From positions 1,364,001 to 1,428,000 of the forward strand of contig NZ_CAKMRI010000001.1 of the NCBI RefSeq assembly GCF_928097925.1: a DNA stretch of 64,000 bases, written 5' to 3'. Source of the DNA: Mediannikoviicoccus vaginalis (lineage in GTDB: Bacteria > Bacillota > Clostridia > Tissierellales > Peptoniphilaceae). How positions within the stretch are numbered: the stretch's first letter is position 1; each line of letters opens with the position of its first letter. The position numbers were made by a program, and so were the translations under genes. The notes beneath the pieces are model-generated. The model had not been told where the DNA came from. It made no database searches and saw only the letters and a program-made list of their open reading frames with translations. This document shows positions 7,061-15,547 of the stretch, one piece after another.

Positions 7061-9266
7061 TTTAGATAGAGAAATGAATTTCAAAGTGGATATGAAGTTG
7101 GTTTTAAAGAGGATGCTCGTAGCTCTTTTAATACTTGCCATTTCAACTGGAACGGGAATTTTTTTCTATAAAAATTATGGACAACTTAGTGAAGATGAAA
7201 TTATTCCATACTATTTAAATAATGGTTTTGGAAGTTATACGGAAAACAAAAAATATAACAACTATATTGACGACTACTACAACACTGATTTGTTTATCGA
7301 CTATTATTTTAAATATGGTGACTTTTATCCATCTGACTCAATGGGTCACCCAATTGAGACAAAGAATAGTGAAGAGGAGATATTCGAAGATGCAAAGCCT
7401 GAAGATTACTCTGTGCTAAGCAATATAAAAGAAAAGACCATAGACGGATTTGAGTCCTATTACAACGACAACGACTTTGTATTTTTGTCAAAGGGACACA
7501 TAAAAGACGGTAAGCTGGTCTTCGAAGGCAAGGAGCTAAAGAAGGAATATAAAAAAGCCATTATTCCAATTGTAAATAGCTACATGAATAATATCATATA
7601 CGAAAATCAAACAAGATATATTCCTAAAACTAGTCCCGACTTCAACGACAAGAATTTTAATGAGATGCAAAACTCCAATGAATCTGACATTGAATACATC
7701 TACGCAGATGACGGCGAAGAAGTGGTGGGAGTAAATATAATTACTCCTAAGTACAAGACTGCAAAGCTTGAGAGCTTTAATATTGGAATGACAAGGGATA
7801 AATATGAAAACAATCCGATTATAAAACACCCGACTAAACTTGTGTTTTCATATGGATTTTTGCCTGGGAGTATGGCAATGGCAATTTTGTTTTTAATTTA
7901 TGACTCATTTTCTGATTTTGATAAATACAAAAATCTTCCCGTTGTAAAGGCCTTTAGAAAAACTCCCATTGAAATAAAAATATTATTTTGGGTTGGACTA
8001 ATTTTGCTATCAGGAATAGTATTTAACTATCCAGTGAGGTTTGGAGACATAAACTATATAAACATAAGCTACATCTCGTCAATAACAGCACTAGTACTAT
8101 TTTCCTTTGCTGTTATATTAATAGAAAGATCCATTATCCTTCAAATCAAATTAATCTATAGATATGGATTTAAAGAGGCATTTTTAGGAAATTCACTTAT
8201 TGTAAGTGGATTTTCAATGACAAAGGACTACTCGAAAATTGGAGCAAAAAAATTAATTAAGAAGATAAAGACCCTTCAAGGAGATATTGGAGAGTATTCA
8301 TTAGTTAAGATTGCAGCCATAGTTGCGATATTCTTAATTCTTATGTTAATTGGACAAACTCTTGAAGTTAGCTGGCTTCTCACTCCAGTAATCGCATATA
8401 TAATAGGGAAGGTCATATATGATTGGTCAAGGAGTATTTCAAAGATTAATAAACAGAGTAGTCTAATTGCAGAAGGAAACTTCGATGAAAAAGTGGACGA
8501 GGACATTCCACACTTCCAAGTGATTGCAAAGAACTTCAACACCATTGGAGACAATATAAATAAATCGGTAGAAGAAAAGGTTAAGGCGGAGAGATTAAAG
8601 ACTGACCTAATTGCAAATGTAAGTCACGACTTAAAGACGCCACTAACATCTATAATTTCATATTCGTCACTTCTTAAAGATGAGGACACCCCTGAAGAGA
8701 TGAAGGAAGAATATGTTGATATTATCTATGAAAAGGCAACGAAATTAAACAATCTTATTGAAGACTTATTCCAAATCAGTAAGATTACAAGTAACTCCAT
8801 ACAGTTCAATAAAGAAAAAATAGATATAGTTGCATTTATAAACCAGGTTACTGGGGAATTTAGAGACGAGTTTGACCAAAAGGGAATGAAGCTTATACTA
8901 AACGAGCCAGAGTATCCAATATACTGTCTACTGGACGGGCAAAAGACCTACAGGGTATTTGAAAACCTAATTACAAATATACTAAAATATTCACAGGACA
9001 ACACCCGTGTGTATATTACACTGGATGATGGCGGCGACAAGGTTCGAATAACACTTAAAAATATTTCTAAGTTCGAACTGGATATCTCACCAGAAGAATT
9101 GCAACAGAGGTTTATAAGGGCGGACAAATCTCGAAACACCGAAGGAAACGGCCTTGGACTTTCCATTGCCACATCATTTGTGGAAGGGCAAGGTGGAGTT
9201 TTCAATATGGAAATAGACGGTGATTTGTTTAAGACGATTATTTATTTTAAGAAGTTTGAGGAGTAA
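7047..9266 (+). CDS. Large membrane sensor histidine kinase
   Basis: A 739-residue kinase. N-terminal TM (~21-42), an extracellular domain of about 220 residues rich in Tyr, Asp and Glu, then five or six more membrane helices (~265-285, 311-330, 340-362, 419-455), a HAMP-like linker, the H-box NVSHDLKTPLTS (~residue 527), N-box FENLITNILKY (~640) and G-box GNGLGLSIA (~701). Translation probably starts at the TTG at 7047, served by GGGGTAGG, overlapping the regulator gene by 14 nt; an ATG at 7074 is the alternative. The last 16 codons have been duplicated downstream at 9866-9916 together with the next gene. The multi-helix middle segment differs from the plain two-TM sensor layout. Confidence 0.92.
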   Translation: MKQANLDREMNFKVDMKLVLKRMLVALLILAISTGTGIFFYKNYGQLSEDEIIPYYLNNGFGSYTENKKYNNYIDDYYNTDLFIDYYFKYGDFYPSDSMGHPIETKNSEEEIFEDAKPEDYSVLSNIKEKTIDGFESYYNDNDFVFLSKGHIKDGKLVFEGKELKKEYKKAIIPIVNSYMNNIIYENQTRYIPKTSPDFNDKNFNEMQNSNESDIEYIYADDGEEVVGVNIITPKYKTAKLESFNIGMTRDKYENNPIIKHPTKLVFSYGFLPGSMAMAILFLIYDSFSDFDKYKNLPVVKAFRKTPIEIKILFWVGLILLSGIVFNYPVRFGDINYINISYISSITALVLFSFAVILIERSIILQIKLIYRYGFKEAFLGNSLIVSGFSMTKDYSKIGAKKLIKKIKTLQGDIGEYSLVKIAAIVAIFLILMLIGQTLEVSWLLTPVIAYIIGKVIYDWSRSISKINKQSSLIAEGNFDEKVDEDIPHFQVIAKNFNTIGDNINKSVEEKVKAERLKTDLIANVSHDLKTPLTSIISYSSLLKDEDTPEEMKEEYVDIIYEKATKLNNLIEDLFQISKITSNSIQFNKEKIDIVAFINQVTGEFRDEFDQKGMKLILNEPEYPIYCLLDGQKTYRVFENLITNILKYSQDNTRVYITLDDGGDKVRITLKNISKFELDISPEELQQRFIRADKSRNTEGNGLGLSIATSFVEGQGGVFNMEIDGDLFKTIIYFKKFEE

Positions 9267-9290
9267 ATGTAATCTGCAAAGGAGGTAGAG

Positions 9291-9851
9291 ATGAAAAAGC
9301 TAAGCATAGGTTTTTTAATTTTGTTAATGGTGGTTTTTACATCTTGTAATAAGGATGTAAATAAAGTAAATACTTCTAATTCAAAAGACGGAGTAAATAC
9401 TACAGAGGATGTAAGTGCTACGGATTCTAAAGTCTCATCAAGAAGCACAAGAAACGATGAACTAAGATTTAATTTTCTTGGAGCAGAACAGGGTTATATT
9501 GGATTTGAACTCTTCTATGAAGGCCATGAAGATGATGTGGAAGATTTATTTCAAGAACTCGACAAGGTAAAGGAAGACGACCAATATGAATTCATAGGAT
9601 ATATCACTCTTATTCATGAAAATAAATCAATTAACTTTGACTTTCCAACTGACTCTGAAGAGCTTGCTATAAATATTGAAGAGTACGACAATGGAGAGAA
9701 GAAACAAAGCTGTGCAGCATTAAAAAAGGGAGATAAAGGCTTTGAACTCATTACAAAGATATATGAAAGTGCTTTAGAGTCTTCTGGGCTTTCACCGGAG
9801 ATAATTCAGAAGGCCTATGATGAAAATTTCAGTTTAAATAATTTAAAATAA
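9291..9851 (+). CDS. Lipoprotein, tandem paralogue 1
   Basis: A 186-residue lipoprotein with an N-terminal signal and lipobox (VVFTSC, Cys about residue 19), a short Asn/Ser/Thr-rich linker, then an acidic domain (about residues 54-186) containing LRFNFLGAEQGYIGFELFYE. No known domain recognised. AGGAGG precedes the ATG. It follows the kinase gene by 24 nt and is expected on the outer face of the membrane, where it could modulate the sensor (inference from context). Compared with the second copy it differs mostly in the linker and near residues 95-112 (KEDDQYEFIGYIT), while the C-terminal 70 residues are almost the same. Confidence 0.85.
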   Translation: MKKLSIGFLILLMVVFTSCNKDVNKVNTSNSKDGVNTTEDVSATDSKVSSRSTRNDELRFNFLGAEQGYIGFELFYEGHEDDVEDLFQELDKVKEDDQYEFIGYITLIHENKSINFDFPTDSEELAINIEEYDNGEKKQSCAALKKGDKGFELITKIYESALESSGLSPEIIQKAYDENFSLNNLK

Positions 9852-9943
9852 TTTTTATGCCCACTGACGGCGATTTGTTTAAGACGATTATTTATTTTAA
9901 GAAGTTTGAGGAGTAAAAACAATAATCTCCTAAGGAGGCAGAG

Positions 9944-10501
9944 ATGAAAAGGCTAAGCATAGGTTTTTTAATTTTGTTGATGATATTTACATCTTGTAAT
10001 AAGGATGTAAATAAAGTGGATACTTCTAATTCAAAAGACGGAGTAAATACTACAGAGGACGTAAGTTCTATGGAGTCCAAAATCTCAACAGAGAAGATTA
10101 GAAAAGATGAACTAAGATTTAATTTTCTTGGAGCGGAACAGGGCTATATTGGGTTTGAACTCTTCTATGAAGGCCACGAAGATGATGTGAAAGATTTATT
10201 TGAAGAGCTTGATAAGGTAAAGGTGAATAATCATTATAAATTTATTGGGAACACTACTCTTGTTCATGAAAATAAATCAATTAACTTTGACTTTCCAACT
10301 GACTCTGAAGAGCTTGCTATAAATATTGAAGAGTACGAAGATGGAGAGAAGAAACAAAGCTGTGCAGCATTAAAAAAGGGAGATAAAGGCTTTGAACTCA
10401 TTACAAAGATATATGAAAGTGCTTTAGAGTCTTCTGGGCTTTCACCGGAGATAATTCAGAAGGCCTATGATGAAAATTTCAGCTTAAATAATTTAAAATA
10501 A
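9944..10501 (+). CDS. Lipoprotein, tandem paralogue 2
   Basis: A 185-residue near-copy of the preceding lipoprotein, with lipobox IFTSC. The DNA upstream still includes the last codons and stop of the histidine kinase gene, here as a non-coding relic at 9866-9916, which proves origin by tandem duplication. The two proteins have diverged mainly in the linker (SSMESKISTEKIRKDE) and in a mid segment (KVNNHYKFIGNTTLV). AAGGAGG precedes the ATG. The gene is followed by the intact terminator at 10508-10535. Confidence 0.85.
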   Translation: MKRLSIGFLILLMIFTSCNKDVNKVDTSNSKDGVNTTEDVSSMESKISTEKIRKDELRFNFLGAEQGYIGFELFYEGHEDDVKDLFEELDKVKVNNHYKFIGNTTLVHENKSINFDFPTDSEELAINIEEYEDGEKKQSCAALKKGDKGFELITKIYESALESSGLSPEIIQKAYDENFSLNNLK

Positions 10502-10507
10502 TTAATC

Positions 10508-10535
10508 ATACCCACTGTGAAGGTGGGTATTTTTT
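10508..10535 (+). terminator. Terminator of the two-component/lipoprotein operon
   Basis: Stem ATACCCACT / AGGTGGGTAT with GTGA loop, followed by six T. The left arm CCCACT is also the duplication junction at 9860-9865. Confidence 0.85.
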
Positions 10536-10552
10536 ATGTGCATTTTTTTAAG

Positions 10553-10582
10553 CTGAAAAAGCCACTATTTCTATGTTATAAT
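10553..10582 (+). promoter_or_regulatory. Probable parA promoter
   Basis: CTGAAA (10553-10558), 18-bp spacer and a perfect TATAAT (10577-10582), about 20 bp before the parA ribosome site AAAGGAAGG. The -35 match is moderate. Confidence 0.5.
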
Positions 10583-10603
10583 AAATTAAGAAAGGAAGGT
10601 ATT

Positions 10604-11368
10604 ATGAAAACAATTTGTATTTTTAATCAAAAGGGCGGAGTGGGTAAGACCACCACTGTTGTGAACTTGTCCTGTGGCATGGGAATAAGGGGAAAAAAGG
10701 TTTTGGTTTTAGATATGGATCCACAAGCCAACACCACTTCAGGACTTGGACTTGATAAAAACAATTTAGACAATTCAATATATGATTTATTTTCTTCATC
10801 TACTCATGACATAAATGATTTAATTCATGAAACTACAAGCGAAAATGTTCATATAATACCTTCAAATATACAGTTATCCGGTGTGGAAATCGAACTTATC
10901 AGCATGGAGGAAAGGGAGTTTTATGTTAAAAAGGCCATAGAGTCTTTGGAAGACGAATATGATTTTATTTTTATAGACTGTCCACCGTCTTTGGGACTAT
11001 TAAGTATAAATGCCCTTGTGGCTTCGGACTCTGTTATAATTCCAATTCAATCTGAGTACTATGCTCTTGAAGGACTTAGCCTTATTATAGAAACAATTAA
11101 TCTTGTGAAAAAGTCTTTGAACAGCTCTTTAGAGATTGAGGGAGTGCTTTTGACAATGTATGACGGAAGGAATAACCTTTCTATTGAAGTTGAAAAGGAA
11201 GTTAAGAAGTACTTTAAAGACAAGGTGTTTTCTACGATTATTCCAAGAAATGTACGACTTGCAGAAGCGCCAAGTTTCGGTGAATCGATTTTTACTTACG
11301 ACAAAAATTCTCTAGGAGCGGCGGCTTTTAAAGATTTGACTAAAGAGATAATAAATAATAACAGGTGA
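10604..11368 (+). CDS. parA: Chromosome-partitioning ATPase ParA/Soj
   Basis: Deviant Walker ATPase that acts with ParB in origin segregation and initiation control. The 254 residues begin MKTICIFNQKGGVGKTTT, with the two-lysine deviant Walker A, Asp in VLVLDMDPQANTT, and FIFIDCPPSLG as Walker B. The ATG at 10604 is chosen for its AAAGGAAGG ribosome site and because ParA proteins begin just before the Walker motif; an upstream in-frame start at 10517 would cross the promoter and terminator. parB follows after 4 nt. I found no parS 16-mer (TGTTTCACGTGAAACA) in the window. Confidence 0.95.
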   Translation: MKTICIFNQKGGVGKTTTVVNLSCGMGIRGKKVLVLDMDPQANTTSGLGLDKNNLDNSIYDLFSSSTHDINDLIHETTSENVHIIPSNIQLSGVEIELISMEEREFYVKKAIESLEDEYDFIFIDCPPSLGLLSINALVASDSVIIPIQSEYYALEGLSLIIETINLVKKSLNSSLEIEGVLLTMYDGRNNLSIEVEKEVKKYFKDKVFSTIIPRNVRLAEAPSFGESIFTYDKNSLGAAAFKDLTKEIINNNR

Positions 11369-11372
11369 TTAG

Positions 11373-12209
11373 ATGACTAAGAGAAAAGGTTTAGGAAGAG
11401 GCTTAGGCTCACTTATTCCACAAGACAGCATAGAAAAGTCCCTGATGGATTCTGATTTAGGTTCGGAAATACTTGAGCTTGATATAGAAAAGATATACCC
11501 AAGGCACGACCAGCCGAGAAAAGAATTTGACGAAGAGAGTTTATTTGAACTAAAGGAGTCAATTGAAGAGTTTGGTATAATTCAGCCAATTATAGTTAGA
11601 AAAGTAGACTCAGAATATGAAATAGTTGCAGGAGAGAGAAGGTATAGGGCCTCTCTATTGGCAAATTTAAAAAAGGTTCCTGTTAGGATAATCGATGCCA
11701 CGGACAAAGAGATTATGGAGATGTCCGTTATTGAAAATATTCAAAGGGAAGATTTAAATCCCTATGAAGAGGCAACTGCATATGAGGAACTTTTAAGAAC
11801 ATATAATTATACTCAAGAGGAGCTTGCAAAAAGGCTTGGCAAGTCCAGATCTTATATTGCAAACACCATTAGACTTTTGAAACTTGACCCTAAGATATTA
11901 GAATATTTGAAGCAAGGGGACATAACTTCAACTCAAGCGAGAACTCTCCTTTCTATAAAGGATGAGAAAGAGCGCTTTAAGATGCTTGAAAAATTATTGA
12001 TGAACAAGTCATCTGTTAGAGAAGTTGAAAAGAGAACCACAAATAAAAGACCAAAGGATATTTACAAAGTCGAAATTGAAGAGAGACTTGTAGATTTTTT
12101 TGGAACTAAAGTAAATTTAAAGCCTAAGAAAAAGGGTGGAAAGATAGAAATCCTCTATATGAGTAATGAGGATTTAGATAGAATATTAGAAATTTTGGGA
12201 GGTATTTAA
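11373..12209 (+). CDS. parB: Chromosome-partitioning protein ParB/Spo0J
   Basis: CTP-dependent DNA clamp that loads at parS. The 278 residues show the short N-terminal KRKGLGRGLGSLIP segment that stimulates ParA, the nuclease-like ParB fold with GERRYRASL (CTP-binding Box II region, ~residues 87-95), the helix-turn-helix TQEELAKRLGKSRSYIANT (~150-170), and a C-terminal dimerization segment. Cotranscribed with parA (4-nt gap) and directly abutting the next gene, whose ribosome site GGGAGG lies in the parB 3' end. Confidence 0.95.
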   Translation: MTKRKGLGRGLGSLIPQDSIEKSLMDSDLGSEILELDIEKIYPRHDQPRKEFDEESLFELKESIEEFGIIQPIIVRKVDSEYEIVAGERRYRASLLANLKKVPVRIIDATDKEIMEMSVIENIQREDLNPYEEATAYEELLRTYNYTQEELAKRLGKSRSYIANTIRLLKLDPKILEYLKQGDITSTQARTLLSIKDEKERFKMLEKLLMNKSSVREVEKRTTNKRPKDIYKVEIEERLVDFFGTKVNLKPKKKGGKIEILYMSNEDLDRILEILGGI

Positions 12210-12210
12210 A

Positions 12211-12855
12211 ATGTATATTGATATGGATTTAGTTAATTTTCTAGAAAAAGTTAAGGGACCTGAAATGCCAGGAGGTGGCTCTGTAGTAGCTTATACTGGA
12301 GCGCTTGGTGCAGCTCTTACACTTATGGTTGCAAACCTAAGTTTTGGTAAGAAATCTTTTGAAAAGCTAGACGACGACATAAAAGAACTTGTTAAAGCAG
12401 ACTATGTTAAGATGGAAAATAAAATTGAAGAGCTTAAGCTAATGGTTGAAGCAGACGCCAAGTCCTTTGACGCAGTTCTTGAAGCTATGAAATTACCAAA
12501 AGAAACTCCTGAAGAAAAGAAAATTAGAAACGAAAAAATGCAAGAGGGATATAAGACAGCTCTTGAAGTACCTCTAAAGACTTGTGAATTAATAATTGAC
12601 TGTATGAAGCTTCAAAAATCATTTGCAAAATATGGAAATATTTGGGCAATAACTGACCAAGGTGCTGGAACTGCACTTCTTTATGGCAGTGGAGAAGCTG
12701 TGTTATTAAATGTAATCATAAACCTAGAATCAATTGAACCGGGAGATTACAAAGACGAAATAGTTAAAAAATTAGAAGACTATCAAGAAACATTAAAAGC
12801 CCTTCACGAAGAGCTTATGGATAGTTGCTACAATAGATTGAAAGAGATGAAGTAA
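12211..12855 (+). CDS. Cyclodeaminase/cyclohydrolase family protein (FchA-like)
   Basis: A 214-residue protein of the formiminotransferase-cyclodeaminase C-terminal domain family, which includes methenyl-tetrahydrofolate cyclohydrolase FchA of clostridia and formimino-THF cyclodeaminases. The N-terminal signature PGGGSVVAYTGALGAALTLMV (about residues 20-40) is typical of the folate-binding helix pair. It would act in cytosolic one-carbon metabolism, opening methenyl-THF or releasing ammonia from formimino-THF. No other folate genes are next to it; it is co-transcribed with parB and the class V aminotransferase, so the exact reaction is not set by context. Confidence 0.85.
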   Translation: MYIDMDLVNFLEKVKGPEMPGGGSVVAYTGALGAALTLMVANLSFGKKSFEKLDDDIKELVKADYVKMENKIEELKLMVEADAKSFDAVLEAMKLPKETPEEKKIRNEKMQEGYKTALEVPLKTCELIIDCMKLQKSFAKYGNIWAITDQGAGTALLYGSGEAVLLNVIINLESIEPGDYKDEIVKKLEDYQETLKALHEELMDSCYNRLKEMK

Positions 12856-14013
12856 ATGATTTATTTTGACAATGCTGCTACTTCTTGGCCAAAGCCTGAA
12901 ATAGTTTATGAAAAGACAATGGAGGCGATGAAGGATTTTGGAGCGAATCCAGGACGAAGTGGTCATGCCATGTCTTTAAAGATGGACAGGGAAATCTTTA
13001 ACGCCAGAGCAAAAGTTGCAGAGTTTTTTGGAGGGGACAATCCTCTAAACTTAATATTTTCAAAAAACTGTACAGATGCACTAAATATTGCTATTAAGGG
13101 AGCCTATAAAGAAAAGAGCCATGTAATAACTTCTGCGCTAGAACATAACTCTGTACTAAGGCCGCTTGTTCATTTAAGAGATGAGGGCCATATAGAGCTT
13201 ACAATAGTTGAAGCGAAGGAAAAGGGCATGCTTAATCCAGAAGACTTTAAAAAAGCCATAAGGGACAACACTGACCTTTGCGTAATAACTGGAATGTCAA
13301 ACTTAATTGGAACTATTACTCCTCTTGATGAAATAATAAAAGTTCTTAAAGAAAAAGATATCTTTGTCATTGTGGATGGGGCCCAATGTGTAGGATACCT
13401 AGACATAGATGTAAAAAAACAAAATATAGATATACTTTGCTTCCCTGGACACAAGTCACTTCTTGGACCTATGGGCACAGGTGGACTATATATAAACACA
13501 GATAGGGTTTTAAGAACTGTTGAAGAGGGTGGTACTGGATCTTTTTCACAAGATTTAAACATGCCAAAAATATATCCAGATAGACTTGAAGGAGGTACTT
13601 TAAACGGACCTTCCATTGTAGGACTTGGATATGGAATAGACTTTATTAATGAAACTGGACTTGAAAAGATAAGAGAACATGAAAATGCACACAGAGATAA
13701 ATTTATTGAAGGAGTAAAAAATATTCCTGGGATTGAATTGTATGGCCCATTAGACGAAAGACAGGGACCTGTAGTTACACTAAATCTAGAGGGAATTGAC
13801 TCCTCAGCCCTTGCATATAAGCTTGACCAAGATTATGGAATAGCAACAAGAGCAGGTTTCCACTGTGCACCACTGGCACACAAGGCAATTGGAACAGAGG
13901 AAAAGGGCGCTGTGAGATTTAGCTTTTCTTACTTTAATACCGATGAAGAAATAGATAAGGGCATAGAGGCTCTTAAAAACATATCTAATGAGGTAAAAAG
14001 TGGAAACATTTAA
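12856..14013 (+). CDS. Class V aminotransferase-fold PLP enzyme (cysteine desulfurase family)
   Basis: A 385-residue PLP enzyme of the cysteine desulfurase/selenocysteine lyase family. Visible features are IYFDNAATSWPKP at the N-terminus, the Asp of VDGAQCVGYLDIDV that contacts the PLP nitrogen, the Schiff-base lysine in CFPGHKSLLGPMGTGG (~residue 202), and the conserved active-loop cysteine in RAGFHCAPLAHKA (~residue 337). This subfamily (CsdA/SufS-like proteins often annotated aminotransferase V) may mobilise sulfur from cysteine. No scaffold (iscU/sufU) is adjacent, so the sulfur acceptor is not known. It abuts the cyclodeaminase gene and overlaps DUF4446 by 14 nt. Confidence 0.85.
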   Translation: MIYFDNAATSWPKPEIVYEKTMEAMKDFGANPGRSGHAMSLKMDREIFNARAKVAEFFGGDNPLNLIFSKNCTDALNIAIKGAYKEKSHVITSALEHNSVLRPLVHLRDEGHIELTIVEAKEKGMLNPEDFKKAIRDNTDLCVITGMSNLIGTITPLDEIIKVLKEKDIFVIVDGAQCVGYLDIDVKKQNIDILCFPGHKSLLGPMGTGGLYINTDRVLRTVEEGGTGSFSQDLNMPKIYPDRLEGGTLNGPSIVGLGYGIDFINETGLEKIREHENAHRDKFIEGVKNIPGIELYGPLDERQGPVVTLNLEGIDSSALAYKLDQDYGIATRAGFHCAPLAHKAIGTEEKGAVRFSFSYFNTDEEIDKGIEALKNISNEVKSGNI

Positions 14014-14503
14014 GACGATAGTACAAACGGGAAGCTTCTTTTTATTCATATTATTAGCGCTTCTTATGTTTATAGCTTTTACAAATATCTTTAAATTGAA
14101 TAGAAAAATAAACAGGCTTAAAAGGCGATATGACAATATATTAAGAGGTAGAGGAGAGCTCAACCTAGAAGAGATACTGTTGTCCCACTCTGAAGACTTA
14201 GACAAAGTTATAATATCCCAAGAGCAGATAAAACAAAGGCAAGACGCTTTAGAATCGGTTATAACTAAAACAGTTCAAAAGGTTGGTTACGTTAGATATG
14301 ACGCCTTTCCTGAACTTAGAAATAGACTTTCTTTCTCCCTTGTGCTTCTAGATGGAAAGGACAATGGAGTTATAATTACAAGTATTTATGGAAGAGATAA
14401 CTCCGTAACTTTTTCTAAGGTAGTAGAAAAGGGAAAGGTTTCGGAAGATTTGTCGGAAGAAGAGAAGGCGTCTTTGGAAATGGCATTAAAACAAGGAGAA
14501 TAA
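14000..14503 (+). CDS. DUF4446 membrane-anchored protein
   Basis: A 167-residue protein with one N-terminal membrane helix (about 11-30), a charged coiled-coil-like segment (~32-92) and a C-terminal domain with VGYVRYDAFPELRNRLSFSLVLLD and TSIYGRDNS, the hallmark of DUF4446. The family is regularly found beside parB in Clostridia, as here, but has no known function. Start is a GTG at 14000, overlapping the preceding gene by 14 nt, with AGGT a few bases upstream. Likely cytoplasmic domain anchored to the membrane. Confidence 0.85.
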   Translation: METFKTIVQTGSFFLFILLALLMFIAFTNIFKLNRKINRLKRRYDNILRGRGELNLEEILLSHSEDLDKVIISQEQIKQRQDALESVITKTVQKVGYVRYDAFPELRNRLSFSLVLLDGKDNGVIITSIYGRDNSVTFSKVVEKGKVSEDLSEEEKASLEMALKQGE

Positions 14504-14504
14504 A

Positions 14505-15479
14505 TTGGACATAATTAAAAATGTTAAAGATAAAATAGAAGGAAAAAATATAAAGATTGTCTTTCCGGAAGGGGAAGATTTAAGAATATTAAATGCAACA
14601 ATTAGACTACAAGAAGAAGGCATCATCCATCCAATACTACTGGGAGATGTTGATGAAATTAAAAAAGTTGCAAGTGAAAATGACCTTGATATTTCAAAAC
14701 TTGAAATACTTGACATGGAAAACTACGAAGAAAAAGAATTGTTACTTAAATCCCTTGAAGAGAGAAGAGCAGGAAAGAATACGAAAGAAGAATGTGAAGA
14801 AATGCTTAAGATTCCAAACTACTTTGGAACCATGCTAGTTCATACAGGAAAGGCTTCAGGACTTGTAAGTGGAGCTGTAAACTCAACTGGGGACACAGTT
14901 AGACCAGCACTTCAAATAATAAAGACAAAACCGGGCATTTCAAGAACAAGTGGCGCAATGCTTATGCTTGGACCAAATGAAGAGCTATATGTATTTGCAG
15001 ACATTGCAATAAACATCGAATTAGACGCTTCACAACTTGCGGAAGTTGCAAACTGCTCCGCAGAAACTGCGAAATTATTTGGGTTAGATCCTAAAGTTGC
15101 AATGCTTTCATTCTCCACAAAGGGTTCTGCAAAGCACGACTTAGCAACAAAGATGGCAGAGGCGACAAAACTTGCAAAGGAATTAAACAAAGATTTAGTA
15201 GTGGACGGAGAAATGCAATTTGATGCAGCTATTTCACCTGTAGTTGCAGAGAAGAAGGCGCCAGGTTCAGAAGTTGCAGGACAAGCCAATGTATTTATAT
15301 TCCCAGACCTACAATCTGGAAACATCGGTTACAAGATTGCCCAAAGACTTGGAAACTATGAAGCCATAGGACCAATCTTGCAAGGTTTAAACAAACCAAT
15401 ATCAGACCTTTCAAGGGGCTGTGTAGAAGAAGATATTTATAAAATTGCCCTAATAACTGCGGCACAATCATTACAATAA
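14505..15479 (+). CDS. pta: Phosphate acetyltransferase
   Basis: Converts acetyl-CoA and phosphate to acetyl phosphate, which acetate kinase then uses for ATP in fermentation. The 324 residues match single-domain Pta, with IVFPEGEDLRIL at the start, GLVSGAVNSTGDTVRPALQ (~130-148), FADIAINIELDASQLAEVA and the C-terminal GNIGYKIAQRLG. Translation starts at a TTG at 14505 one base after the DUF4446 stop, with AAGGAG upstream. The gene closes the parA-pta run and is followed by a strong terminator. Acetate kinase is not in the window. Confidence 0.95.
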   Translation: MDIIKNVKDKIEGKNIKIVFPEGEDLRILNATIRLQEEGIIHPILLGDVDEIKKVASENDLDISKLEILDMENYEEKELLLKSLEERRAGKNTKEECEEMLKIPNYFGTMLVHTGKASGLVSGAVNSTGDTVRPALQIIKTKPGISRTSGAMLMLGPNEELYVFADIAINIELDASQLAEVANCSAETAKLFGLDPKVAMLSFSTKGSAKHDLATKMAEATKLAKELNKDLVVDGEMQFDAAISPVVAEKKAPGSEVAGQANVFIFPDLQSGNIGYKIAQRLGNYEAIGPILQGLNKPISDLSRGCVEEDIYKIALITAAQSLQ

Positions 15480-15485
15480 TAAATT

Positions 15486-15518
15486 AGTAGTTTCGGAAAA
15501 TCCGAGACTACTTTTTTT
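15486..15518 (+). terminator. Terminator after pta
   Basis: Perfect 12-bp stem AGTAGTTTCGGA / TCCGAGACTACT with an AAA loop followed by seven T. Confidence 0.9.
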
Positions 15519-15547
15519 ATTGGGTATAACATATTAGAGGTGAGAAC

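Larger units (their letters stand above)
9216..10513 (+). repeat. Tandem duplication of kinase tail plus lipoprotein gene
   Basis: Unit 1 is about 9216-9865 and unit 2 about 9866-10513, offset 650 bp. Both begin with the last codons of the histidine kinase (GACGG.GATTTGTTTAAGACG) and contain a lipoprotein gene. The junction lies in CCCACT at 9860-9865, which is the left arm of the terminator found intact only after unit 2 (10511-10516). So the duplication broke the first terminator copy, which lets transcription run through both lipoprotein genes. Confidence 0.9.

Noticed and set aside
10517-10603. Upstream in-frame start for parA
   Set aside because: It begins inside the preceding terminator and precedes the promoter; the ATG at 10604 has the ribosome site and normal ParA N-terminus.
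10500-12300. parS site near parA-parB
   Set aside because: I looked for TGTTTCACGTGAAACA-like palindromes and saw none here or elsewhere in the window.
12991-13616. Long reverse-strand ORFs over the class V aminotransferase, pta, OTC and pepT genes
   Set aside because: They are antisense shadows of well-recognised genes with no ribosome sites of their own.
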